64,000 bases of DNA from Paralvinella palmiformis (Eukaryota; Annelida; Polychaeta; Terebellida; Alvinellidae). Location: positions 62,001 through 126,000 of the forward strand of contig JAODUP010000669.1 in NCBI GenBank assembly GCA_025642065.1, read 5' to 3'. Positions within the stretch are counted from its first letter, which is position 1. Every line of letters starts with the position of its first letter. This document shows positions 25,449 through 37,289 of the stretch, piece by piece. A model generated the notes under the pieces. It saw only the letters and a program-made list of their open reading frames with translations, had not been told where the DNA came from and did no database searches. The position numbers and the translations under genes were made by a program.

Positions 25449-28400
25449 CTACATTGCTTCACCCTCCAGCTTTCTGTTACGCATTATTTTCAATTTCTGG
25501 CACCATTTCTCCATTTTCTTTTCTTGTGACACAAAAAACTGAAATGAATATTTGAAATGAATATTTGAAAGAAAGAAATTTTCAAACAATCATGTTTCAG
25601 GGGTGACTGAACTACTTTTTTTGTACTTGAATAGAAGTAAAAGTAAGCCTCTTCAAATCTAACCGAGTAGGAGGAGTAAAGTAAACTTGTAAAATTCTAC
25701 TGGAGTAAAAAGTAAAACTACTTTCCAAAGGTAATTGAAGTAAAATTAGAAGATGAAATTATTGTCACACAAAATATGAGAATCAAGTACACAATGCACA
25801 AGAGCGAACAAAATTCACTGCATCCACAGACATGTCCTGCCATGTTGTACAACACCATATTAAAAAATATTTAAATTTACCATAAATTCACCAAAGACAC
25901 ACAAGTTAGTGACAACTTGTAATGATAATTTGCAGGTACTGGTAGGCAACGGCGCATGACTATCAAGTATTATTATATAAAAACCGGGATGTTTGTGAGA
26001 TCCAAATAACAGTTTGGTGAAAATTATTGTTATTTATTGAATAATATTGGATTAGCAGGCAGCAATATGACGATTTTATTCTGACTCTTATTGGGTTGAA
26101 TCCTATAGTAGGAAATATGATGCACGTATAAGTCAAGGTGCTTCCCTTTTCCGTACTCAAATAATCGACTTATACACAAGTATATATGGTACATAATACG
26201 ATATACAAGCAATAATGGAGATCACAAGCGATTTTAAGATACTCACACTGGGATGCATCAGTGATTTTGGATCACATGGTCCTGCCTTCAGTATCTTTGC
26301 TGGATCAGTTTCTGGCAACTCAAGCGTCATAGATCCAAATATGGCATTGTCATGTGTTGGCAATATATTACCACTGGTGGGCTGTAAACAATAACAACAC
26401 AAAGCAAGAGATCTATATACCAATATGAATATTATCAGTGTCTCAAAAAGGACTAAATTTATATTTAAGTGTGTGAGTGATTGAATCATTGCTGTGTTTA
26501 AGCTTCAATGTAGGTCATGCTTGAAACATATGGTTATATAGCTACTACTGCCTAGGGATGAGGCTAAACCCTTTCAATGAAACATCCCACAGATATGTGG
26601 CAACATCGGTACTGGATCTCATGACATAATTTGGTATTGTAAGTGAAGGTGTAACAAAGTAAATTAAAAGTGAAATAAATTAGAATGGATCTTTCTTATC
26701 ACATTTAAAAAACCCACAAATGCAATTGTAGTTCTTTTGGTACTTTAATTAAATACAAAATTTCAGTATTTATATTAAGGTACTTGTAGCCAAAGCTGAA
26801 GCTACACCCAATAAAAGATATCATTACATACATATATACAGTCGGTCCCCATTATACAGTAGTCCATTATAACACAAAATCAGATATAACAAGGTCAGAC
26901 CTTGGACCATGAATTGTCGAATCCACAACTGAGCATTTTCCCCTCAAATGGTACAAAATCCGCAACTGACCAATAAAATATTTTGAAATAATTTGAATGC
27001 CTTTTTCCCAGTTTGTAATTAACACGTAAAAAAAGAGAGCCTATGACTGCAACATACCCAGGCATATATTTATTCAGAACATACTTATTTACACACCACC
27101 TTGGCTCAATCAGCCAAATAAACAGCACAATGACAACCCTGAATTATTGTGCGACTTCACCCACTAAATAAATTTTATCCTAATTGCAATAAATAAAAGC
27201 AGATACACAAACAAATACATTTTCATGGACATTTATTTGTGCGCATGCACCTATAAACGTTCATTTATTGATTCATATAGTTGCTACCTTCATCTGTAAA
27301 ACATGCACTATTTCTGGCTGATGAACATCACCAATCCAATATGGCTGCTAATGTTTTTGCCCAATTTTTCAGAAACATTTGATTTTCTACACAAACACTG
27401 AGGTAACATTTATGCTTAAGTCAACAAATGATTAAACAATTACTGGGAACATTTATGAAATAAACAGTTGTATGTAATCTTAAAGGATGGTGCAAAATGA
27501 GGTGAATACATGGACTCCTTATTATTGGCCACCCCCATAGTGCCCCTGCCTCGCTTCGTGGTCCACTTATGACACGGTCGACTGGTTGTGGATCCCAATG
27601 ACCGTGTTGTAACGGGGTCCGACTATATAAGCTGTCATGGTTGATCTCTGTCATCCTGCATTATGTCCCTAAAACAGTTCATTACTATCAGACGCAGACA
27701 TACATCACTTACATACCTTAGTGTTTTTAGATGAAGTGAAATGGGTCTGCGTAAACCCTTCTTCCTCTATAGCCTCAATAGCTGCTGCTCTACCAACACC
27801 AGCATCGTGTTGGTCTCGCAGCCTGATGTCCTGTAGACTACGTCCAACACCCTCAGGCAGCAAGCCCGCCTCCTTCAACTTCTCATCAGCTATTGCTACA
27901 TTTGAAAGGAAATATCTTCTATATTATGATTTTATGGGTGCAATATTATGATTTTATTTATTAAGTGTAAAGGCATTGCTGCCATTTGTATGATAATTAT
28001 TTCATCAAACAACAGATTAATACAGCCATCAAAAATCAACACAACAATAATAATAATAATAATGGTGATTCAAACAAAACTAAATTCATACGACATAAAA
28101 AGAATGGGTGGCTTCAATTGTAAACTAATTAAATGAATGATTAGTGCTCTGTTTTTTTAATGTCAAATATGTATTAGTATTTTACATTAGAAAAAAGAAA
28201 TCACAAATGATTTAACTTAATTAATGCACAAAACAATATGTTTAGTTTAGTTAATACCCCCCCCCCCCAAATAAAATAAACAGTGATGACAGTATATGAA
28301 CATGCTGTTTGTTATATATATATATATATATATAGACAGATATAGGTCATTGCATATAAAATCAACCAATGCTTCCCACCTGACCACTTCAGACTGTATT

Positions 28401-28848
28401 AATATTTTTTATATATCAACTACTATGTACATGATGAAGCCAGGCACAATTTATAGGTTTTACAGAGTTATACCACTTTGAAGTGCCATGGGGTACCTCA
28501 AATTAAGCCGCTTTCTAAATAATGCATAATGTTTAGCCCTGTTTGAACTAATTAAATGGCCTAGAGAGATAAAACCTTTAGGGCTGAAAGCTGTGTCATA
28601 GTGTCTTTCCAAAACTCCAATAAAATAAAGCTAATGAATAAACCTACGGTTGGTGGGTTAAGTCAAAATATGGATTTACACCATTTTAAAAGTGGTGTAA
28701 GTCAGAAATATTATTTTAGTGAAACCTAAAAATTATGCCTGGCCTCATCATATACATGATAGTTGATATATAAAAAAATATTAATATAATCTGAAGTGGT
28801 CAGGTGAGAACTTTTTCAGAATTTGGTTCATTTTATAGGGAATGACCC

Positions 28849-28879
<31 letters not shown>

Positions 28880-31800
28880 TAAAATCATGTATTACCAGAA
28901 ATTTAAAATAAAAAATCATACCTGCAGCTCTGAGAGCCTGTTGTAGTTTCAACTCAGCTTGCTTTGATGGAGGCTACAAGGATGAAACAATGTTGTTTAT
29001 AACAAAATTGGCAAGAAAGCTACAATATATTCATCAAAAAATAACTTCAGCTGCAGTTTGTGGCTGGCAAGATCAAAGTTTTTTTTTAACTAAACAATTC
29101 GAAGCTTTCTATTTAAAAAAATTCTACACAGGTTATTATTCTGCTAAATTTATATGGCAACTTGTGTTAAAAACCAGCAACATCAGGATTTTAAATTAAG
29201 AATAATAAACCTACCGAGATGAAGGTCCCAAACAAAATTAATTAAAATTTCCAATCAAGTAGTTTAAGTAATTGATGTGATATAAGTATACTATCAGTTG
29301 ATAAAACTCTACTTACAATGGGAATTCCTGGTTCCACTTTAATCTCAGAACTGTTGATGGAATAATGAGAACATAAAATAAACCCATGTAGCAAAAGATT
29401 AACACAACAAAGAAAATGTGGTTAGATGTTTCATTACAAACTGACACAGAGCTACTATGTTTATGATGAAAGAACAATGGCTCAGTGGTTAGTGCAGAGA
29501 AAAAAAGGTGAGTTCCTAGAGTACAGTCCACTAATTGTCAAATGGATGGTGATGGATATTATAGATCATATCTACATAAATCATTATTAAATGGTAACCA
29601 ACAACACCATCCCCCCCCCCCAGGTTGTTAACTATGGTGCCACATTATCCAGGTCTATACTGGGAGGATTTAGTTGTAAATTACTAATGCCCCAATAGCT
29701 CAAACATAACATATACTGATATAAACATAAGACTAATGATAATATTATAAAAAAAACATGAAATTCCTAGAGCAGTAAAGTTATATTATTATTATTATAA
29801 TTATTATGCTTCAAATTTGAAATTTTGAAAGTGTAAAGTTAAGAAATAATGCTTGAGTAATTAATGAACATTGGTAATATTTTGGGTTCTGACAAATATA
29901 AAATCTTCAATCTGTTTAAATATTCACAAATATTGGGGCCTATGATATGCAAGTATTTTGAGTGGACATATATAGAAAATCCCTGAAAGTCTAATATCTT
30001 CACTCCAAGTAATTAAGGACCAAGCACCCCTATTTTATATCTGCTTCAGCTATATACTAAACCACACCATAGCAGAGTCAGATTATATTTAACAGACCGG
30101 CTACCAGCAGAAGACCAATACAATCTGTGTACTATTGAACACACAGGATGTTGTTCGAGTCCTTGGTGGAATTTAAAACGGACACAACACAATCATTTAT
30201 GATGTAGCAATATTTGAATAGAAAATGTGTGAATATCTGAATCATACCACTATTCCTAGTTACTGTTATTACTATTACTATGTAATGTTCAAAATGATAT
30301 TGAATGTCTAAAAACTGGCCTTGAGTGTCCTTTTTTTGTCCTTGACTTTGAAGCAGATCTGGATCTACTTTCATACCCTGGGGATGCCGAGTATCTTCTT
30401 CTAGATCTCGACCTTGATCTTCTTGGTGTCCGTGATCTTCTCCTGGGGGATCGTGATAAGGACTTCCTGTATGAACGTGACCTTGACCTTTTAGGTGACC
30501 GTGACCTCCTCCTTGGTGATGCCGTTCTACTGCTGTGTTTATGCCTTCGAGGTGATCGAGATCTACTGCGTGAATAGCTGCGATATGACCTTGATCTGCT
30601 TCTTGAATACTTTCCAGCTATAGATGTTATTGGAATGTAAATAACAACAACTCAACATTTAAATCAATACACAATATTAGTCTTTCATGAAGATAAATCA
30701 ACAGATTACTATTGTCAACACAATAGAACTGAAATATATTTATTCCTCATAGAAGCTCCACCATAAAAATCGGGCATCCAGTGCCTCAAAGGTTTTTAGA
30801 CAGGAGTGAAGTTCTGGTTATTAAACTTATAAGACTGACTGGTTGTCTTAACTTAACCTTCACAGAGGTTTTACCTAGAACATACAGCCAAAGAGTTACA
30901 TCTAAAGGTAACAAGATGACAAGAGGATATAATAAACACAGATAGCCAACAGTGAACTCATCACATGGTGAAATACAATGTAGTAGTCATCTACTAACTG
31001 CACTACCAGAGCAGCCTCATCAAACTTACAAAGTTACTAAATAAAATTACTGATACTGTCTGGTTCACCATCTATATGGCTGGAAGTATGTGTTACCTCC
31101 ATCTGAAAATCTTTGAAATCTGAATATATCAATCACACAGTGTTATGATCGATTGGTGCTATGGTAATAGAAAATATATATTGTATGGGTATAGAGGGCA
31201 AGTGTAACAGTCAGACCCCCCCCACTTTTGAATGGCTGGATGGGTGTAATTAAAACTTTGGTGGCTCACTGATTGAGAAGATATTCTTCACAGTCTTTCT
31301 ACTGAATTATCACCTACTCAATGGTTGACTCAGATACAAATAGTACTTAATTTGATGATAGAAATTATAATAATTATTATGTAGATTTAATAATTGAGGA
31401 GTCTTAGTAACAGGCACCATTCAAGGGTAATGTACAGTGACTTCCTAATAGTAATATGAAATACTTAATATTCTGGCTTATATAGCTATAACTGTCACTT
31501 ATAAACATAATATTTGAACATATTTATAAACATGAGAACAGTTAACAAGGTCATTCAGCAGCCTTCCTACCAGTTCAGCCTTCATGAGTATGGTAAGCAA
31601 AACATATATATCAGACATGGGGTCAATTCCATATCAAATTTATCAATTCCATTTTAACCTACTACTTTTTACCATGAGTAGGTACTCCGAATACCTACTC
31701 CAAGTACCTACTTCAAATAGTTTATATTCCAAGTAGGATTGTCATAGAAGAAATATTTCTGAATTAAAAAATTAAATGGTAAATTAATTTTTGGAATAAT

Positions 31801-31881
31801 TTTTTGTAGCAAACTTCAATTCTAATTCCAATTTTTTTAAATAAACAATTCCAATTCTGGAATTGAATTGACATGTCTAGT

Positions 31882-31942
<61 letters not shown>

Positions 31943-34186
31943 CATACACACAAAGGTCTAAATCTGGACACAAATTAAGGTAAAATATCATGTCAACAAG
32001 ATGTTAGACTTTCCTCTTACCTGGTGATCTTGACCTAGATTTCCTGTAACTCTTTCTGTATGACCTATTTGATGACCTGCTACGAGATCGAGAATGTCTC
32101 CTGCGTGATTTTTTACTCTTTTTTCTGGACTTGTTACTCCGTGAACTGTCTGAGCTTAGAGAGTCAGAACGAGATCTGAAATGGCACATACATATACTTA
32201 ATTTATATATAATTTACTATACCTAAAGTGAATGACAGGTCTCTTGGTGATAGATGATGATTGATGTTTTACAACCACTTTTGTGCACATGGTAGGCTAA
32301 ATGGGCTGAGTGGCTTCCACAGGTAATGAAGCAAAGTCAAAGATGATTCACCTCGCTGTACTCTTGCAGTTACCTGCAATGTCTCTCTAATGAAGTAATA
32401 TTTTCTTTTTCTGTAACTTTTGTTCACGATCTACTACTGTGTTGTAGGTTATGTATGAAAATATAGCAGTTTTTATATGGAAATATATTCTCTATAAATA
32501 ATTAACAAAACATAAATAATATCTACGAACTGAGGTACAAATAATGGGGTGTATTTTATGGGTGAAGCTATGCACAATAGAGACGGTGGTGATTGGGTTA
32601 CTAATGCTACAGCAATGAATGAAACAATCCACATGAATGAAAATTTGCTCTAATGTGCAATTAAACTCCAATTAAATATTAACTTCTCTAGTTTAGATCA
32701 ACTAATTGACACGATGGACAATTAGTGACCATTGTTAATGTAGTCAGTTATGACAAATACAAAAGTATTAAAAGTTTATACTTTTGTTTCTGGTAAAGAG
32801 CCCATGATATGGAACTATTTAACAGCTTCAGTGTAAATATTCATAAGCAAGCACATCCCTGTTATATCTGTAATATATGGAACTCTATTATAATGAAGCC
32901 TGACTGTACTGTGTCTCCATGAGAACATATCTACAATAAAATAATCTATTTGATATTATTTTCTTATATTAATACACATTCTTCAGTAAATTTTAGATAT
33001 TATAAGAACTTGCTTATGCAGTCTCTAACTATATAGATGTAGAAGCAGACTTGGCTAACCAAGATATGTTAGTAATACAAAAATATGGCAGATTAGAAAA
33101 AAGTGTCTCATTATTGGTAATCATAGTGACAAGATCAGCAATAAAGATAATTAAGGAGATAATTTAACAAATAATTATAAGATTCTTTCACATACTGTAG
33201 ATCTACTATCTTTCAGTTGATAACAATATTCATTTTTTTCGTGGTGAGGAGATTACTGGAAATATTAATTTCCATGAATATAAATAGAACATCAATTTGG
33301 GAACGTATTATCGATAATAACACGAAAGTTAACAGCTCCAAATTGGTTATAGCTCTCCTAACTGTGTAAGTTCAGTTTTTTTTCTGCACTGGTCACAGAT
33401 GGGACACAGCCTAATTACTAGTGAAACAAACCCAACAAACAGAGGTGTGAGCTAGATTCGAAACCACAACTTGGAAATGTGTAGTGCAGTGCTCTAACTA
33501 CTGTGCCAAAATAATTGAGCATTCAATTTCATGGCAAAGTTATTAGATACGCCTTTGCTCAATGGTGAATACCGAACTCTAAAGTATTAGACCAAGTAAC
33601 TGTTATAGTGTCTGTGTGGGACAATGGCATTAAAGTCTGTTGCTTCAAAAACATGCCAATCTGGGAAAAGTTGCAATGAAATATTTCTGTAAGGCATCAT
33701 CATATGCATTGATTTTGGTATTGCAAGAAACATATTCTGACCTGATCACTCCTGTTTAGCAGATTGGGTCTTCAAACAATGCATATACATAAAAACAATT
33801 CTCACCTGGATTAATAAATATACTTCTAAAAGTAAAACTATCCAGTATTTTTTACTTAGTAATGATATTAATATAATGCATATGACTAACAATAACGAAT
33901 CACATTTCTATTTAGATTTAAAAAAAACATTGTAATGGTACTGGTAATCGTAAACAATATTTTGTAATGTAATTGTAATCAAAATAAATTACTTTGGTCC
34001 TTGGAGTGGAATAAAGTGATCGCTGATTGACATCATGCTTCTGGAAAAACCAGAACCAAACAATATGACCCAGTAAAAGACAAACTTTACCATAAATGTG
34101 ACCATGGTAACCTACTTTGATCGTCGCTTCTTTTTCTTCTTACTTCGACCATGCGATTCTTCGCTGTCGGAATGGTGACGGCCCAT
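25449..34186 (-). CDS. RSRC1: RSRC1 (arginine/serine-rich coiled-coil protein 1, SRp53-like), complete coding region
   Basis: Eight coding exons on the minus strand, in transcript order: 34186-34116 (ATG at 34186), 32175-32021, 30617-30377, 29350-29317, 28973-28922, 27895-27717, 26381-26247, 25538-25449 (stop TAG). All junctions are GT-AG and in phase. Total is 957 nt, 318 residues; human RSRC1 is about 334. The start MGRHHSDSEESHGRSKKKKK matches the family N-terminus. Residues about 24-155 are an RS domain dense in RS/SR dipeptides. A helical, charged stretch follows (PPSKQAELKLQQALRAAAI, then IADEKLKEAG), then a conserved block with AIEAIEEEGF and THFTSSK. The last exon carries the conserved tryptophan segment KKMEKWCQKLKIMRNRKLEG. 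RSRC1 is a nuclear SR-related protein acting in constitutive and alternative splicing, notably 3' splice-site recognition. The least certain junction is the 30377 donor (GTATGA), which skips a further SR-rich stretch to 30365 and beyond; an extra or alternative exon may exist there. The gene is convergent with NT5DC. Confidence 0.93.
26163..26189 (-). mobile_element. Solo terminal repeat of the pogo-like family
   Basis: The inverted strand begins CCATATATACTTGTGTATAA followed by GTCG, like the ends of 14800-15587, and is flanked by TA (26190-26191). The opposite end was not found; it is probably a decayed element in the last RSRC1 intron. Confidence 0.5.
26839..27625. mobile_element. Tigger/pogo-like MITE in RSRC1 intron
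   Basis: The left end CAGTCGGTCCCCATTATA and the inverted right end TAGTCGGACCCCGTTACA are imperfect terminal repeats, each flanked by TA. Subterminal ATTATAAC and GATATAAC units are also typical. It is 787 bp with no transposase, and ends 91 bases from exon 27717-27895. Confidence 0.7.
28377..28806. mobile_element. Foldback element with long inverted arms in RSRC1 intron
   Basis: The left arm 28377-28480 begins CACCTGACCACTTCAGA. The right arm 28687-28806 is its reverse complement with few mismatches (CACCTGACCACTTCAGA read inversely from 28806). Arms of about 104-120 bp are separated by about 200 bp. Similarity may extend a little outside (AAAATCAACCAAT versus inverted AAAATGAACCAAAT). No coding capacity. 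Confidence 0.8.
31886..31950. repeat. (TA)n microsatellite with CA/TACA tail
   Basis: TA run ending in TACATACATACACACA. Smaller TA runs in this gene are at about 28314-28335 and 28849-28875. Confidence 0.95.
32247..32395 (-). repeat. SINE fragment (family B)
   Basis: GATGATTGATGTTTTACAAC, TGCACATGGTAGGCTAAATG and GGTAATGAAGCAAAGTCAAA match the inverse of 5214-5397. The tRNA head is missing or decayed. Confidence 0.65.
33446..33511 (-). repeat. tRNA-derived SINE head (family C)
   Basis: The minus strand reads GGCACAGTAGTTAGAGCACT with B-box-like GGTTTCGAATC. It lies in the first RSRC1 coding-side intron. Confidence 0.55.
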
Positions 34187-34209
34187 GGCATCAGATTAAT
34201 GTCACCAAC
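34187..34209 (-). other. RSRC1 5' UTR segment with an upstream intron acceptor
   Basis: On the minus strand a pyrimidine-leading CTCTAG lies just 5' of base 34209, suggesting a spliced noncoding first exon further upstream (above 34211). I could not identify that exon or a promoter. Confidence 0.35.
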
Positions 34210-35000
34210 CTAGAGAATATACATCAACAGCTATGATTAGAAAGACGAACTAACAGTTCAATCTGTCTTAAAAGATGATCTTTAAGATCAAAAACGTTAA
34301 AGCGAAATACTTTGAAATGTGTGGAGAAAGATCATGAAATGTTTGAGAAATAAATAGTTCTGTTGATAGAAAAACAATCAGAAATGAACAGACATGTGGA
34401 ATGAATGCCCAACGTACTGAATGAACCAAACTTCCTATTGATGATCTTGAACCGGATTAACACATGACAACAGAGCCTTTGTTTATTTAGTGTGCGTTCT
34501 CTGTATGAAGGAGAGCACCAACAACTTGTTCTTTCTCCTACATTAACAACATACAAAGAGTAAGGGAAACAGCATCAGAACTACCTGAATGTGTTAACCC
34601 ATCATGTTCTACGTTTTCAGAAGCTCAGCTACGAACAACAATTTAATAAACAAGAAATGAATTTCAGAGCTGACAGATAAGTGAAACAAATTGCCCCCAT
34701 TTTTCATGAACCTCAACTGGGAGTCGTGTACCTGACATTTTTATGGTTTAAAGGTCAAGACATCACATACCAGTTATTGGCAGTTTGACCCCAGAAGGCT
34801 CATCATAGGAGATAAAGCCTATTTCCCAAATGAAATAACTGGTATAATGCCAATATGACATCTATTTTAACCACAAACAATCTGGATCAGACACAGAAAT
34901 GTTCAAGAATTACCATCCTGTGTGAGAGGTCAGCTTACCACCAGTGACATCCAAAAGGGTTGTAGCCAGGAGACATAATCAATGCAATAATAATTACAGT
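34210..35000. other. Region 5' of RSRC1, no further gene recognised
   Basis: It should contain the RSRC1 promoter and noncoding first exon. The 74-codon minus frame at 34332-34556 has no recognisable motif. Confidence 0.4.
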
Positions 35001-35310
35001 CGAGCCACGATAGCGCAGTTAGTTAGAGCGTAGGACTCGTAGCCGAAGGGTCACAGGTTCAAATATCCGGGAGCTGCAATGTTATTATGTGGCGACTGGT
35101 TCACTCATCCATAAAAATGAGTACCTGACAGGACGCGATGGCTGTGTGTTTGAGTAACGCTTTGCGTCTATAATGGCAGCATGCGTTGTATGCTCCCTTG
35201 GGAGTTGAGATGTGTGCTGGGTGGAAACAGGTCTGAGTCAGGGATAATAATACTGTACAGCACCTCAGAACATGGTTACCTGGTGCTATATAAACATGCA
35301 CTATTATTAA
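35001..35310 (+). repeat. tRNA-derived SINE (family A), near full length
   Basis: A-box GATAGCGCAGTTAGTTAGAG and B-box GGTTCAAATATCC. The body and CTATATAAACATGCACTATT tail are nearly identical to 22277-22580, but with an extra GCATGCGTTGTATGCTCCC stretch. Confidence 0.88.
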
Positions 35311-35472
35311 ATTACTTCAATTTGCATCACGGTACAGACCACTGAGACAACAACATTTCAAGAGTACAATCTGGTAAACACCATACATCTGACACCGGAA
35401 ATATTGTTGTTATTGTACTTGGTGACTTTGTTGCTGCTTGACCACAATATCCTGCTTGACCATCTTGAGCAA

Positions 35473-35513
35473 ATATATATATATATATATATATACTATA
35501 TATATATATATAT
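35473..35513. repeat. (TA)n microsatellite with central interruption
   Basis: Two TA runs separated by CTA. Confidence 0.9.
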
Positions 35514-35992
35514 GACATAACTGGTAGCTTATCAGAAAGATCATTATCAAATAGATTTCTTGAATGCCCACTGCTGCAAAGCGTATATACAAAAATTTGA
35601 CAGGACATTAAGGACCATCTTAACAAGATGATCTCCAGCATTCTTTGAACTTTCTCATAATCAACCTTTACTGTATTCTTTTCCAAACTAAACACCATAA
35701 TATGTCTGTTTTTTTCCTATTGTAGTTTTTAGAGTTTAAATAGAGAACCAACACTGTAAAAAATGGTAGCCTAAATGTTTTCAAGGATATTGGTGCAGTA
35801 GAATTTTTATTTGTGTTATTATAATATTAATTAATTCTTTTCGTGCTTTGGGGTGTTCATTTCTTATGTAAAATGCTCAGTGATTGGATGAATTAGGAAG
35901 CCAGATTTAGCTTGAACCAATCAGGGAAAGTTTTAATATCTGGGTAGTTACATTTAAAGGAGAATATAGAACTAAAGGTTTTAGAAACAAAC

Positions 35993-36193
35993 ATGGCATC
36001 TGACAGCATAAGTGATGATATTTTCGAAGGATTTACTGAAAAGGATGTAGTTGATGCACAAAAAGGGTATGAGATGTGCATAGAAAATAAAGATAATTTA
36101 TCAGACATCGATCTAATCTCAGAATCTGACTCTGACGATGATGTATTGCTGATAAATTTAACCTGTAACCAAGTTGGTGATTTAGTGTCATAA
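35993..36193 (+). CDS. Short acidic frame, possible transposase N-terminus
   Basis: 66 residues beginning MASDSISDDIFEGFTEKDV, acidic, with a DSDDD cluster. Acidic SDD-x-FEGF-type starts are common in N-termini of eukaryotic DNA-transposon proteins, but I cannot name a family. No downstream transposase is evident. It could be a relic or a small gene. Confidence 0.3.
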   Translation: MASDSISDDIFEGFTEKDVVDAQKGYEMCIENKDNLSDIDLISESDSDDDVLLINLTCNQVGDLVS

Positions 36194-36364
36194 CAGTGCT
36201 TAGGGCAGTAATCAGGTAGGACTGGCAGGGAGGAAAGGGTTAAAAACAAACACATATTCATCAGAGGGAGGCTTTCACCAAGAAAAATACAGAAGATTTG
36301 AATGAAGTAGCACCACATTACAGAAAGAAGCCAACCTTAAATTCTTAATTAATAGCCACTTATA

Positions 36365-36425
36365 GGATAGGATGGATGGATGTTGTTTAACGACACATCG
36401 GCACAATTTAGGCCATTCAGTGTCC
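36365..36425. repeat. Short dispersed repeat, TTTAACGACA type
   Basis: GGATGTTGTTTAACGACACA and the following GGCACAATTTAGG resemble a dispersed tail motif I associate with molluscan SINEs. This supports, but does not prove, a molluscan source. Confidence 0.4.
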
Positions 36426-37000
36426 TACTTATAGGATAGGAATACTGTAATCTTATGTGTATAATGCACACCTTTTATCCCACTGTTTTCCAGCATTTTT
36501 TGGGAGTGGGCATTATACACCATAACTAAATGCATAATTTCTTCCCCAAAAAATTTAAATATTTGTTTTACAAAGCCACCGATCACAGCTGAAATCCGCT
36601 GCCAAGAAATGAAATCGACTTTTATTCTTTTTATTATTATTTTCATGTCAACTCGCCTGAACACCATATGGAAGCGGATTAGGCTAGCACGCAGCCTAAT
36701 CCAATATGGTTACAGGTCAGTTCCACGTCAAAATTATTTCAGTTATTTCTACAGTAAATCGGTCTTCTTAGAAATCTTGTAAATTTAAAGTAATGTTACC
36801 CCCCCCATTGAGAAACACAAATAGTTCTAACTTTGCTGCAGAGATCTACCTAAACATTAAAACCAGAAGCAAACAAAAACTACATCTATGGCTTGGGATA
36901 AAGAGTAAAACCAGTGAAAGGGTATTCTATCTAAGTCAGTATGTGAATAACGGTGTATGGCACACTTGGCCATGTAGTGGATCTGGCCACCTATAATAAA

Positions 37001-37059
37001 ACAGGTGGCAGCACCAGACTCAGGTAAGGTGTGCTGCCTGCCCCGGTGCTGCCACCTGT
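37001..37059. repeat. Perfect 15-bp inverted repeat (hairpin)
   Basis: ACAGGTGGCAGCACC (37001-37015) and GGTGCTGCCACCTGT (37045-37059) pair perfectly around a 29-nt loop. A further GCCACCT lies just 5' (36986-36992). Confidence 0.9.
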
Positions 37060-37289
37060 TAATTAATCTAAGCACGATTGAGTTATTGATAAATTTTATG
37101 TAATGGAAATTAGCAAAAATGGTTTTATTTATTGAAATTTTATAAACTTGACAGACGATTGTAATTGGCTGTGAATATCCAATAAAAATGTTGAGTCAAT
37201 TGTTGGTGTAATAATCAAAACAATGAGGTAGTTTTCTACTTAGCAATTAGCAGTTCCTGGAGTAACTATCAAAGAATAAAGTAGCGGTC

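Noticed and set aside
32004..32189. An independent small SR protein starting at the ATG near 32189
   Set aside because: It is an internal RSRC1 exon; the apparent start lies in intron sequence before the acceptor.
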